Shown: piece by piece, positions 48,400 through 61,900 of the stretch
Layout: each line of letters opens with the position of its first letter
Position numbering within the stretch: position 1 is the first letter of the stretch
Position numbers and translations under genes: made by a program
Origin: Planococcus citri
Taxonomy: Eukaryota > Arthropoda > Insecta > Hemiptera > Pseudococcidae
Assembly: GCF_950023065.1 (NCBI RefSeq)
Contig: NC_088681.1
Span: forward strand, 70,714,836 to 70,778,835
Reading direction: 5' to 3'
DNA: 64,000 bases
The notes under the pieces: generated by a model
What the model was told of the DNA's origin: nothing
Databases searched by the model: none
What the model saw: only the letters and a program-made list of their open reading frames with translations

Positions 48400-48930
48400 T
48401 AGGGCTTTTACTCAATTACTTTCCAACATTTTGATCACTAAACTTGGTTTCTTTATAGAAATTCCTTAAAAGTCTCGCTTTTTCGACTAAAATAGCGAAA
48501 AATCGTATTTTTTTTGATATATTTATTCAGAAAAAAGCCCTATCCAAGTCTTGCTAAACATTTACCAAAAAACATTCTACTTTTTAGAAAATAGTCATGC
48601 TTTCCATATTGTCTTTTTTTTGCAGAAAATTCCAAAAAGTCCCACGTTTTGTTCAAAATTTCCGGTTTTTCGGCCGAAATTGCGAGAAAATATCAGTTTT
48701 GTCGTCAAATAATTACTTTTGCAAAAAATTGAATAAAACCCTCGCTTTCTTGCAAAATTGCCGTAAATTGCTAAAAAAATTTCACTTTTTTTTTTCAAAA
48801 ATTTACAAAAAATGTTGCTTTTTACAAAAATGTCTTAAAGATTGTAATTTTTTGTAGAAAATTGCAAAAAATCCCACTTTTTTCCTAAATTGTCCATAAT
48901 TTAGTTCGTATTTCTAAAAATTCCAACAAA
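48400..48930. repeat. Degenerate AT-rich tandem-like repeat
   Basis: Successive short segments of the type 'AAAATTGC-AAAAAATCCC-ACTTTTTT' recur with irregular length. The wording resembles the 29-bp array at 13.4-14.3 kb, but periodicity is poor. Confidence 0.5.
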
Positions 48931-49869
48931 AAACAACTTATAATCGTACAACTGTCTTGCTCTTGCATGTGTCATTGCCGTTCTTTTTGCTAAAATTAGG
49001 TACGTAAGTCTCGTTTTTCGCCAAAAATTAAAAGTTTTTTTCAGAAGCTGTAATAATATCCTCATTTTGTTGCCAAAGTCTCTCATTTGTTTACCGAACA
49101 GTGGCAAGATAACACAACTTCTTGAAATTGAAAATTTTATTGTTTTGCTCTTGTTTCTTCACATAGATAAATGAGTTATTTCATTATTATAATTTATTGT
49201 GAAATATTCGTCGTAAGCTGTAACACAGATTTATGTTTCAATTCATCATTATCTCCGTCATCTTTTGAACGACGTTCGTCAAATCTAAATCAGCTACAAT
49301 GTCATTATTGGCAATTTTCCACCACCTGTTGAATCTGTGTAGGAATATCGCTCGAAGAAAAATTAATTGATCAATGTTAATGAATAGGCAGTAAGAGAGA
49401 AAGTGACGTTTTATGGCGACGAAAAGCCTGAACATTAAAGAGGATTCTATTTCACGCAACTCAAAAGTGTTTAATTCTTCCTTTTTCGGATATTATTACT
49501 ACTCGTATAAAGTATTAAACTTGCTTACCTTTGAGCGAAATGCAATTTGTGCATTTTTCGTTTCGTATCAGAAATTCAGACAGGATCGACACGATTCTGG
49601 AGAAAAATAATTATTTTTCATCGAGATGTTTTTTATTCATTCACGAATCTCACATCGATAGCAGATAAGTACATGAAGCTCGTCTCATCATCGTCTGCCA
49701 ATACTTTATCTTCAGAAAACCTAATAAATAATACCTATCTACTCGTAATAAGCTAAAAATATTCGTTCAAAAAACGAAAAGCTTATGTATCTAATAGCTA
49801 TTAGGTATATTGTAGAAATAAGAATGACGAAAATTTTACATTTAACGTTTATTTTCATTTCTTTCTGTG

Positions 49870-49892
49870 TACCTACCTACCTACCTACCTAC
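49870..49892. repeat. (TACC)n microsatellite
   Basis: About five uninterrupted ACCT/TACC units. Confidence 0.85.
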
Positions 49893-51949
49893 TATTCAAT
49901 CCTTATGTGAAATTTCAATAATGTATTCTTCACCGTTGTAAAATTAACCTACACACATGTTCAAATCTATTTCATCGAACCGAAGAATATATAGAGTACC
50001 TTCGGAAGAAAAAAAGCATTACCGAACTCCGACGACGTATAGAAGAGGAAACCGAAGGAAAATGTATATCTGAATAATGTATTAACTAGGTTACACTTCC
50101 CACGTTAACGGAACTAAATTTGTAATTCAGGTGACATTTTCATTCATACAAAAAAATTATTTACTAGTAAACTTGGCAACGCCATAGTGAACGTACAGTG
50201 AGATGAATTCTAACAGCTAGGTTTTTTTTTCATTTTATAAAACTAAATAGGCTAGTTGATATTCTATTGAAAAGGACAGTTTGTTCGATTTTCTCCGTCA
50301 AATCATTGGGTATCGGATAAGTTACTCATTTTGACATTCCTCTAGAGAGAAGTGTAGGAAAAGAGCTGCGACATGTTTCCATATATGATTGATTTTCGTA
50401 CGAATTCGCGCGGTTTATAGGTTTGGATTTTTCTTTTGACATTCTTGTTTCAATAAGTCTTTATGAAATCGCCATGCTGCGTTCTACGTTCACGAAAAAT
50501 GAACGTACATAACAATATCATCCGAAAATTCAAATCATTGTAGGCCTATGCGGTTCACTGGTATCATACCTACGCAAAAGTAAAATAATAAAAAAATAAT
50601 TAGACTACATCTAGTCAAAAAGAACATTAAAACTTTGTCGTCAAGATTCATATCAAACTGGTAAAGCAACAAGCAGCAAAAAAACTCCAACGCTTCGCAG
50701 TTATAATACCATTAAGTAGAGTTGTTAAAGACCGAAAAATATGTCTTTTTCTTCTTTATAAATTGTCAGCACTTCTTGAGAACACCTGTGCTCGAACAGA
50801 GCGAAATTTTGCCTTTCTGTTTCCACAAGTTGGTCGTATATAAGGTGTATACTTCATCGCTTTTCTCCAAGCCAAACACGCAGGGTAAGTACAGCTGTAT
50901 AGTGAGAAAAATAATGAAATAGGTACGGTTGTACAGATACCTGTGGGAAAGTTTAATGCTTTAGTGAATATTGCGATAAATTCACAACTGTTCAAACTTG
51001 CATAACTTATATAACTTTACCTACATGAAAATCAGTGCAACAATAACAAATATAAAACACGAACAAAGAAGTGAAACGAATCTTAGTATAGTTGTATAGT
51101 TATGAAATAAAAAAAATATCGTGCTTGAACGCCATATCGAAACTTCGGATAGACATTTTCAGAAAAGTATTCGTATTGTACTGGTGTTCTTTCGTGTGGA
51201 AAAAAATCAAGTTATTAAAAAGTAAATTTGAATCATACTCACACTCACAGTCGCAGTTGAGTTGAAAGTTTTCACGAACGATTCAAGTTTCTGATAGAAA
51301 TACCCATTCACATTTATCGATAGGGGTACGTATCAGGCTGCGTTGATATGATTCCGGAATTGAATTGATTAACGTGCAGATTCGCTGTGGTTGAAAAAAA
51401 AGAAGCGAGGGCATTGCACTATTTGCACTCTTGGTCTTGGTCTTGAGTGTTGATGAAGGTACAGCTGAATCTGGAATAAGTTTGATTTGTCATTAGAGTA
51501 ATGAAATCGAATGTAATTTATTCACACGAAACATTTTTAATGAAGAAATTACTTACCAAAGATTTCAAATCGAGTCTTTGCATTTCCAATGTTGTTATCT
51601 TATCAGTACCGATCAGTTGTCATCCCTTCTCTTCACCCACCGGCGGATGTTTCTTAATGATGACGTCATCACAAGTTTTTTATCGACATGTTTGTTTTTT
51701 GTTGATTTTTGATTGATCGATTTTTTAAATCAAATTGGCAACGTTGGTCCAGCTGATTGTTCATTGTTGGATGTCTAGAAGGCGTGGAGCCATTTTGTTT
51801 TTGTCATATTCAGTTTTCTTTTCTTTTGTCGCGGTGTTGAAGTTAATGAATTTCGTCATTCATTGTTCCTATGTATTTTGTTTCATTAATAAGAATATGG
51901 TGTTTTTCGCGAGAAAATATGTTGCAGATGTTTTTTTTTCATCTGCTGA

Positions 51950-54900
51950 ATGTTTTCTTTACATCCTGAGTGTTTGGGGTGGTTTGGGTTTGGGATATTC
52001 ATTATCCCTTGTGTGTGTTTTTTGGCGCGCGTCAAGTGCGGTAAGTTTTAATTCTATTCTTTTTTAATAATGAATATTCATATTCTTGACTTCAAATTGA
52101 GAATAAGACCATCGCCTCTGCCATAGAGGTATATCTACTCGTATGATTTACCGATGAAATATTTTGTTTTACTTAATAGGTATAGGTAAAACTCTCAGTA
52201 CCGCACTGTTTTCAGAGCGGTATTGTTGCACTTTACCGGCTACTTTCATCAGTACGGTATTGACGCGAGTTTATCAGTAACACTATGATAATATCAACAA
52301 TACCTATGCGCGTACGTATAAAATGGTGAATCTTTGTAACATTTTTGAGAGATATGTACGTTTTTGAGCGAATCTATTCTAACTGAACTAGTAAATGAAT
52401 TAAATATTCTGTACTTTAAACACTATAATGATTAAGGATTTCAGTAAGTTCATTCGTATTCGATGAAATTTAGTTTCAAAAGATATCAATTAACTACTAT
52501 GTTGTATAATTCTTTTTGAATAATTTTATCAAAGTGAGAACGATCGCAGACTACAGTACCTGTACAAAACACACATTGAATGATCAAGTAGATATAATTA
52601 TTGTATGTACGAGTACATATTTATAATGTACTTTAGATTCACACCACTTTGTTATCATCACATTTTAATGTAACTAAATACTGAAAACTGAAAAATCTGA
52701 ATTGATTTTGCGAATAAATAAACTAAAACAAAATGAAATTCATTTTCTGATTAGAAATTAAACACCCACATTTGATTCACTCAAACTTCGAACAAAAGAA
52801 AATAAAGAAATCACATGTATGTAAATCGGCAGGTTATCTACTGAAAAGCACGCTTTGAATGTAAAGCAGGGTTGTCATTTAGATGAATAATTAAAGTACT
52901 ACATTTGTAAACTTTTTTACATTTTTGTGTAATTTTGTACGCATAATGACTTAAAGACAATTGCCTTGTTTTAAACAGTGAGGCACTGAGAGCTTTACCT
53001 ATACTAATTAAGTAAAACATATTACTCAACTGATTCGGCAAATGTACGTGAACACCAACTCGTGTGCTTTGCAACGCTCGCCTGCGGCTCGCGCTGCAAA
53101 ATTCACACTCGTTGGTATTCACGCACTTTACCGAACAGTTAAGTAATATACTATTACTCCCTATAACCTATAGCATATTGCCATTTACTACGTAGCACAT
53201 TATTTTTGTTTGCCTTTACTCGTATAGTAAGGCATGTTATACCTTTCTGTTTCGCGACGAACGGCGGCGTCTTTTCGAAAGCACATATATCACATCTAAT
53301 ACGGCGAACTTGGGTCGCAAGGGATTTATGTTTATCTTCAGCTATCACGTAATACCGTTGACAGATGTGTTTTCTTTTCCAAAACATACGTACTATACAG
53401 TACACACATCAAGATCAAAACCTTGCAAAAATCTACCTGCACCTTTCTTATTTTTGCCAATTAGATTTCACTAGTCGATGTGCCGATAAAATATTTCATT
53501 TTTTTACCATTAAGATGATTCATAGATAGGTACTAAACAAAGCATCATATCAGATAAGTCTCTTACTTATACGCTGCGTTGTATTTTTCAGATTTTGAAT
53601 GGAGCTATCGAAAGGACTACCTATATACCAACAGTCCAACACTACCTCCGGTGAAGGAACGAACCATTCTAGATGAAAATTATTTTACGTGTAAGTATCT
53701 ATAGATAGATAAGTTTCCTTCTCGTATATTTTCTTTCTCAAAAACAATAATACACCAACTTATCTACCTACGTGGAAAAAAACCATCTCAACTTTTCAGC
53801 TCGAATGAAACACGATACTTATGTAGCTAACTTTTTGAAAAATTATCGATATTTTTCTCAAGTCTGATGTCCTCGGTCGTCTCATGCTGACTTTCTCGCT
53901 GGTTCCTGCTTTTACCATCGTACAGTACCAAATTTTCCATCACGTTTATCGTTTTAAAACTCTCGCAACATCGAACGACGTTCCTTTCGTTCGCACGATA
54001 AAATTAACAAAGTTATACATATAGCGCACAGACCATCGCAGGACGTCGAAAAAACAGCTCGAAAAAGCTACAAAATAAAAAGAAGAAATATGATACTAAA
54101 AATTTCGCCAACCCGAAAGAATAAATGAAGTTTCATCACCAAAACTTTTCAACTTGCAAACGTTTTTATTAATTTTCTTCATTTAGTTAGTTACTCGAAA
54201 ATTTCGAGTTTGTTGAAGATTCGTTTAATTTAGTTTTTTCCCCCTTAGTTTTTCATTTCGAGCCAAATACACCAAGTTTTTGCCAATTAATTTACGAAAT
54301 CATTAACTCGCGGTATCTATGTTTGTTTCAGCGTTACATTATTCTGGTTTGAAGAATTTCACGACAACGATGGACGATGGATGAAACACCTAGAAGAGCA
54401 AAACACCGCTCTACTCCCTCGCACTGTTCGCTCCAGTACTCAAGTATAGATACATACGTGTTTTTTCTCCCTCGATTAAGAAAAATAACTTTTCGGACTG
54501 AATAATATGATATTACGTCATCATTCGAACGTTTTTTTTTGTTCAGAATATTTACATTAAAAAAAATATCAGGCGTAGAATTTTGCAATAACAACTTTCC
54601 TCCCAGTAGAATTTTTCTAATTTGAAGTTTTGGTTGTAAAGTTTTCGGTGTTCTTTTGCTTTCTCTCTCCCGTTGCTTCGCTTTACTTTTTATTTTACTT
54701 CCTCTTTCAATTATGCTTAATACTTTGAATACTTTCGGATAAGTTTACAAGACGCGTAAAAAGCCACCGAGGAGGCAATATTTTAACGGATTTGCTTGTG
54801 TTTTGTAATTTGTGCTAATTTTTTGTTTTTGTTTCCAGGTACCTCTACCTACCTGTTTTTTTGAGCTTATTCTCTCGGCGGCTTATTATCGTTTCGTTTC

Positions 54901-57560
54901 TCTGGAGAGTTCAACTGTGCCGGATTAATGGCAGCTAAATGATGTAGGCAGTTGGTAGGTATTTAATAACGATAATTTTTAATCGTTGAAACGACCAATG
55001 TGTTTCCAAACAATGTGCTATTCTAATTGGTCATTTTTTTTTTTTTGAATCGAATCCTATAAGTCGACTTATAGGATTTAAAAGGTAAATTTTAACGAAC
55101 GCAGTTTCTCGATCTAATTTCAATAAATAGTCGATCAGAATCGCATATATTATTGGAAACACTCCATTCTTATTACTTATAGTCCGACATATGAAAATAG
55201 GAGTAATTGCACCCCCCCCCCCGGCCGATTCTTCAGGACAACTTTTTTCTTGAAGGGGACATCCTAAGGAACATTTTAAAGCAACCTTGCCCAAAAAAAG
55301 TTGGCCTTACTTACAAAATTGCGGCCATTTTGATTGACAGATCAGCCGAAATCACAGATTTCGCGTTTCAACATAGGACTTGCACGAAATTTTTCAAACC
55401 ATACAAAGGTAGATCGAAAAATCATGCAAAAATTTATCACCTGTCAAAATTTCAAGTGCTAAAAAGTGCGTTTTTCGATTTTTGGTGAATTTTTGAAAAT
55501 CCCATTTAGGTCAAAAATGAGGGCAAAAATCAAAATTTTACCAAATTGACAAAGAAAGCTGAAATTTGGAATAGACCCTATTTTCGACGTGCCAAATCGA
55601 TTGGAAACCGTTTCAACCCGTTTTGAGCAGTTCTGGAGCCTCCAGCAGATTTTTGAAACTCGAAATTCCCACAAAATTCCATCAAATTGGAGTTGTAAAG
55701 CTGAAAGTTATTCTAAAAACTAATTTCAATACACTACGAAGTGCTCTTGGTGAATTTCAAGTCGTTTTGGAGCCTCCAGCGACTTTTTGAAAATTCCTGA
55801 AGCATCCAGCAGATTTTTGAAACTTTGAATTTTCACAAAATTTCATCAAATGGAGATGGAATGGAAAGCTGAGATTTACTCTACACTCCAATTTTAACAC
55901 CCGACTTCAGGTGGGTTCAAGTCATTTTAGAGCCTCCAGCGACTTTCTTGAAAATTACTGGAGCCTCCAGTGGAATCAAATGAAGTTGACAAGCTGATAT
56001 TTACTTCTCGCAGACTACATGGTGGTTTCAATGCTTCCGGCTAGTTTTGAGAAATTTCAATTTTCCAAAGAAACGCCATACAACCGTTCAAAAAGTCGCT
56101 GAATAAGGCTCCAAAATGACTTGAAATCCACCAGCAGTCAACTTCGTAGCGTATTAAAATTAGTTTGCAGAACGAATTTCGACTCTCCATCTAAGTTTGA
56201 TGAAATTTTGGGGAAATTTCAAGTTTCAAAAATCTACTGGAGGCTCCAGTAACTCTCAAAAAAGTCGCTGGAGTCTCTAAAATGACTTGAACCCACCTGA
56301 AGTCGTCTTCAGAGGGTGTTAAAATTGGAGTGTAGAGTAAATTTCAGATTCCCATCCATTTGATGAAATTTTGTGAAAATTCAAAGTTTCAAAAAAGTCG
56401 CTGGAGGCTCCAAAACGACTTGAAATTCACCAACAGCACTTCGTAGCGTATTGAAATTAGTTTTTAGAATAAATTTCAGCTTTACAGCTCCAATTTGATG
56501 GAATTTTGTGGGAATTTCGAGTTTCAAAAATCTGCTGGAGGCTCCAGAACTGCTCAAAACTGGTTGAAACGGTTTCCAATCGATTTGGCATGTCGAAAAT
56601 AGGGTCGATTCCAAATTTCAGCTTTCCTGGTCAATTTGGTAAAATTTTGATTTTTTCCCTCATTTTTGGCATAAATTGGATTTTCAAAAATCGAAAAACG
56701 CACTTTAGCACTTGAATTTTGACAGGTGATTTTTTGCATGATTTTTCGATCTACCTTTGTAAGGTTTGAAAAATTTCGTGCAAGTCCTATTGTTGAAACG
56801 CGAAATCTGAGATTTCGGCTGACCTGTCAACTTTTTTTTGGGCAAGTTTGCATTAAAGTGTTCCTTAGGATGTCCCCTTTCAGAAAAAAGTTGTCCCGAA
56901 GGATCGGCGGGGGGGGGAGGGTGCAATATTTGAGATAAGTGAACGGAGTTTATTAGGTAGATAGAGGTACATATTTGAATAAATAATTCGTATAAAAGGG
57001 TCGAATTACGTGAATGATTTCGTATAGCCTGATTTAGGAGTTTTACTGTGGCGATGATGAAAATTTTAAAGTGTTTTTATTGTGAATTTCATTTCAACAG
57101 ACGTATTATTTGCGAGTGCATTATTTGCATTTTTTAAAATGAAAAATCAAGCATACGACATCGATAAAAAGCAAAAATTGAAGAATTGTGATTATTAATA
57201 TGTATTTTTTCTGAAAACATCTCGAAAAGTGTACCAAACTTTTTCGAATGAGTAAGGAGGGGTACTTCGAAGCTATTTTTCAATTATTGGCCATTCTTTG
57301 AATCACAAACGTATAAAGTTTTATTATTGTACATATACGACTTGTAGTTATGTATTATGTATAGTATGTTGTATATTAGCAGCAGACATTTCATTCATTG
57401 TATTTTTTGAATTTTTTTTGTACAGTGTCTTCGGAAATACGCAACGATTTCATCTTTACAACTTCCTATTCTATTGGATCATTGGCGTCATCGCAGCTCT
57501 CCCGCAACAAACCGAACTACATTCGCAGCCTTCAGAGTCGTTCTAAACGAAAAGAAACAG
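51950..57560 (+). CDS. Tentative small membrane-protein gene, three exons seen, 3' end missing
   Basis: Three plus-strand segments join in one frame: 51950-52040 (ATG to donor GTAAGT), 53592-53690 (acceptor TTTTTCAG, donor GTAAGT) and 57426-57560 (acceptor TTTGTACAG, donor GTAACT). Each junction is phase 1, and exons 2 and 3 are both multiples of three. The product starts MFSLHPECLG, then has a hydrophobic span (WFGFGIFIIPCVCFLA), then RVKC and a polar region with DFEWSYRKDYLYTN, PPVKERTILDENYF, SSEIRNDFIF and a basic RSLQSRSKRKETG. That suggests a single-pass protein with a long polar tail. I do not recognise the family. The first exon is the weakest call: a TGA precedes the ATG in frame, and another frame of the same segment is also open. 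Further exons must exist after 57560 but were not found. Intron 2 contains a foldback element. Confidence 0.45.
53028..53150. repeat. ~123-bp imperfect palindrome with GC-rich centre
   Basis: The left arm ATATTACTCAACTGATTCGG, GTACGTGAACACCAAC and CGTGTG matches the reverse complement of the right arm (ATATTACTTAACTG-TTCGG, GTGCGTGAATACCAAC, GAGTGTG) with few changes. The centre TCGCCTGCGGCTCGCG is strongly GC-rich in AT-rich surroundings. It lies in intron 1 of the tentative gene and could form a stable hairpin. It may be a small MITE. Confidence 0.7.
55182..56927. mobile_element. Foldback element of TA-duplication family, copy 3, right end lost
   Basis: The left end GTCCGACATATGAAAATAGG follows TA (55180-55181) and the arm sequence parallels copies 1 and 2. 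The right arm is readable back to the G-run and GTGCAAT at 56921-56927, then stops. The last ~33 bases that should carry GTCATATGCCGGAC are absent, so the copy is end-deleted. It also lacks the CAAAATGGCCGCCATTTTG block in its right arm. It lies in intron 2 of the tentative gene at 51.9-57.6 kb. Confidence 0.85.
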
Positions 57561-58583
57561 GTAACTGCATGTTCACTGCTCACGTCAGCAAATACCAGTA
57601 CAATTACCCTCCGTAGGTGGTAATTACCTCTGGTGAACTGTAACCCAAATTTCAAAGCACCTAGAACTCGCGAATAACCACCCAACTGGCGCACGCGTGA
57701 AAAAATTTGAATACGGTATTACGCGAGCAAAAAAATGGCACTAAATTTAATTATTTTTCAGCCATAAAACACGAGTAGTATCAAGAGTGCGATAATTTAT
57801 TGGAACTTGTTTCCGTCATTTTTTTTTTCGTTTAGATTTCTCACGAAATGCCGATAAACCATATAACGGTGGCGTGTTTTCATTGACGTCATTCTTTCTA
57901 CACCGTCGTCGCTGGTGTATATAGTTGTATTGTGTATACCTTTACCTACCTATAGTACCTTACCTATCTGCCAGCTTACAATGTGCGGATACAGGGATCA
58001 CGGGCCATTCATAGTACCTATAACAGACTAGCAAATTCACTTCTACTTGCTCCCTATCTATATACGTTGCATTATATGCGGACTTGAATTAGCAATTTAA
58101 ATTTTTGCTTGGCACGAGTTCTGCATTACTTTTACATATGTGTGTTTTGGGTTCTACGTAGACAAAACAGCATTATATTACCTACCTTTTTTAAAATGTA
58201 CTGATACTACTAGTGTAAGTATAGGCATCGCAGTTTCATTTTTCTTATCGAATCTTTTCTTTTTATCCATTTTTTTGGCAGAGTTTTTATGCATACAGTT
58301 CGATGAGAAAGCGAAATAGGAGTGAAAGCATTCGCTGAGACGATACCTATATTAATTACGTTATTATAATAATATTGATAATATTTTACTTTTTTTTTCG
58401 TGGAAAAAATTTGTGCTTTGTTAATAGTTTTGTTAATCATTCAAAATTTCACTCTTTTCCAAAAATTCCAAAAAGCCTTTCTTTTTGCTAGAATTGTCAG
58501 AATCATGCTATTTCGATAAAAGTTGTGGAAATTCTCGCCAAGTATGACAAAAAATTCTATTTCACGTGGTACACAGATACATC
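57561..58583. other. No gene recognised
   Basis: If the gene at 51950-57560 is real this would be intron. 58440-58550 carries a short AT-rich repeat of the CAAAATTTC/CCAAAAATTCC kind. Nothing else can be supported. Confidence 0.4.
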
Positions 58584-58967
58584 TGAAGAGTGATATTCCA
58601 AAACTCGCTTTGTCCATTTTCACAACTTTTCAGGAGAGAGGGAAAACAGTTTCCCTTTAAACGGGTAAATTGGCTTTTTAGGTAAGTTTAGCACTTTATT
58701 TGGGTGGATTTATGATGTAGGAGTGTAGGTATACATTTCATCCACTAAATATTGCTGAAAAAATTTTCAATAAAAATGGACAAAGCGCGTTTTGGAACAT
58801 TATTTTTTTTTAAATTTTTAGTGAATTGGCTATTTAGGTGAGTTTAACACCGCATTTTGGTAGGTTGATGATGTAGGAATGTGAGTTAATACTTCATCTA
58901 TCAGGTACCACTGAAAACCCAACTTCGATAAAAATGGACAAAGCGAGTTTTGGAATATCACTCTTCA
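58584..58967. repeat. Inverted 37-bp repeat enclosing a ~156-bp direct repeat; possible MITE
   Basis: TGAAGAGTGATATTCCAAAA at 58584 and onward to 58620 recurs as its exact reverse complement at 58931-58967. Inside, two direct copies of a segment starting AATTGGCT...TTAGGT (near 58668 and 58824) lie about 156 bp apart and each runs to AAAATGGACAAAGCG. No clear target duplication was seen. Confidence 0.7.
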
Positions 58968-61900
58968 TCTATAATAATAGTGAATATTCCCCCACCTCTT
59001 CACATACCATGCTCGAAAAATATCGACGTCGAAATATCAATTCTGCGTATCAATTACTTTTTTTTTTTTCAAAAGACGAATTTTTTCCAACCAAAGTCTT
59101 CTTGACACTATCGACTTTAATTTCCCTCTATTTTCGAAAAGGTTTTTCTATTGTCAAAAGATTCATCGTATGAAAATTAGCCAGTTTCTCTTTGTTTTGT
59201 TCAAGTTGTCACACGCATAAAAAAAAGAAAAGAAAACGAATACCTCGCTTTTTTTTCCCTTCGTAATTGGGTTCGCTTTACTTTTGTGTGTTTTTCCCCT
59301 TTGTTTTTTCTTCACTCGTTGTGTACACCTTCGCGTAGAAAAACAAAAGAAAAATATGAAAAAATGAAGCGACAAAAAAAAAAAATTCAAAATGAAGTCT
59401 TCGATATAGGGCGCACAAAAGTTTATGAAAATAAGATTTCTCTTTTTGTAATGTGATTAAATTCTATGTAATGATTAGAATAAAAGTAAAGGGAATTTCT
59501 GTCGTTGTTTGGCACAACAGAGAAAAGAAAAAAAAATTGAAAAGTTCAAATCTATTGAAAGTGAAAACCTTGAGGGAGAAATAAATTGAATACAAATATC
59601 TCGCGAAATATTTACTTTTGAAGTACGACGAGATAAACGGTTTGAATGGAGGTAAAAGAAGCGGAATGCAATTGAATGCTGCGTGTTTGGACGACGACGA
59701 AATTGAATTTTTCGCGTGAAAATGAAATTTATTTCGTTTAGTACTCTCGAATGCTTAAACCATTCGTGAAGTTGTTTAAATTTTGTACAATGAATGATAG
59801 TGGTTAATTGCCTTTAAAATTTCTGAGAAAAGGAATAGGTTTGAAGCAATGTTGAATAATATTTAGTACATTGCCAAAATTTTTTGATATTCAAGTTGAG
59901 AAGGATCTTCATGTCTTCTTCTACCTTACTTATTCTTTGCAATTTTTGCATCTTCGTATTCTTCGGATTATCACTAAGTAACGTATTTATTATGTTTTTG
60001 GACTCGAGTTGGTATTCGCAGGTGTATGATTTATTGTCGATATAAAAATATTCGTAAAAGCGCCATATAAATTCATTAATCAAAAAAAAAAAAAATATAT
60101 CTTGATAAGTGATCGTTTGACGCGCAAATTCATAACGTACCCAATCCACCTACTACTGCCCGAATGTGTTCGTTTTCGTGCCTTACGTTATAAAATAAGG
60201 AGGGTTAGTAATCATTTTTCATCTTATGTAATCTCTTCATGGGAAGTAATCTTGAGAACTCGCGACGTAATCTCGAATTTGTATACGTTTAAAGTATGAA
60301 ATATCGATATGGATTGGATATACCTATGTGAAAGGTGTATCTTAGCATACGAGAACTCCTGTAAAATATTTCTTGAAAAACTGTGTTGTGCTACCTACTT
60401 GATTCATTTTGAATACTAGCGCTTCTCGTTAGGTATCCTTTGTATGTACTTACTTAATACGTATACCTTACTGATCGATGAGAAAACATTGAAAATTTCA
60501 CCAATTATCCAACACGAATGTTTAAATAACACTGATAAATACCGTTTATTAATTTTTTTTTGTAAATTACAATTTTTTCGATTTTTTTTCTGGTATTTAT
60601 AATACATAATACAAAGTTGATTTTTTCACATTGAATACACACCTAAAGATTAAAACTTACACTTAATTAAAACTTAAAATCAAATAGAAACAAACAAAAT
60701 AAAAATAGTAAGTATATTGAAATCTTACTCAAATTATTCGTAAATTTAACTGATATGTAAATGATATGTATCGTTTGATCAGAAGTGATATGTATTGGTA
60801 AGTAGGTACATCATTACAATACCTCAAACAGGTATCGCTGTTATTAATTTTTTTTTTCAATGTTAATATTTTATATATCTTATAATTACGCACAAATATT
60901 AGAGAATAAACATGGAGAAAATAAAACAAAAAAGGGAAAAAATGAAAAAAACAATGTTTATCAACGAAAAAATGGGGTTAAAAAAAGGATACAGAAGGAA
61001 GACAGGTATATTTAAATAGTTATTTGTTGGATTTTTTTTTTTTATTTTTTTTTCTCTCGTTCTCGGATAATACATTATTGTTGGCGTATGCATTTGTACA
61101 ATTGTATGTACATTGCATTAAAACAAAAAGCAAATTGAAAAATGAAGCTTTTATTCGTGCAATGTGCATACTCGTAGTTAGTTCTATATTTGAAGAAATT
61201 TTTTTTTATTTGAGAGCTGGTTTTTATGGTTTAAATATCATAAATTCTTACGTTTCAATATTTTCTGATTAATTTTTGTTGGATTTTTTTTTTCAAAACA
61301 TGCAATTAAATTGATTAAAATGTTTGAAAAATTTTACGAGATGTTGATTTTACGGTATTTTTTTATCGCAAGGATTACAGCGATTTTTCTAGTTTTTTAA
61401 AAAAAAATTTACAACGTGTATGTTAAACACCACCATAACTACTTATTACTATCTACTTGAATGAATGTACAAATTAATTACTCGTATACTACAAAAAACT
61501 GGAGCATGCTGTCTTTTGAGTACTTACTTATCATTAGATTAAATGGCAATACAATGTTGTATGAATTGTGTTGGAAGAGGAAGAAGGCGAGGAGTAATAG
61601 AATCAATTTGCATGCAATGGTTGTTTCGGGTGCGTTGTGTGAATCATGAAAAATTTATTAAAATGAATTCGAAATGCTGAAACGCGATGATTGTCGATTT
61701 AACTTCATAAAGCACAGTTTGAAGTACGAATTGGTGTAATAGGTATGAATTTATCACCTAAATATCTGCTTAAGTGGGTTGTGGTTGGTTTCTAAAAATG
61801 CTCGATGTTTTCTTTTCTTTTTTCTTTATTCTGCTCCTAATTTCGTAACCTACGTGAAGTGTTGTAATTTAGTCTCACTACAATATTGTATTCGAAAAGT

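Larger units (their letters stand above)
47905..51949. other. Intergenic, no gene recognised
   Basis: No exon was supported. 48400-48930 is a degenerate AT-rich repeat with phrases such as AAAATTGCAAAAAATCCCAC, resembling the 29-bp family at 13.4 kb. A (TACC)n microsatellite lies at 49870-49892. Confidence 0.45.

Noticed and set aside
51735..52067. A 110-codon hydrophobic frame reading SVWGGLGLGYSLSLVCVFW
   Set aside because: It ends in phase 0 at the 52040 donor, which does not fit exon 53592-53690; the overlapping frame starting at 51950 fits instead.
54334..54430. Possible exon after TTTGTTTCAG reading LHYSGLKNFTTTMDDG then stop, or VTLFWFEEFHDNDGRW in another frame
   Set aside because: The phase-compatible frame ends at once and the open frame does not match the phase of the preceding exon; too weak to call.
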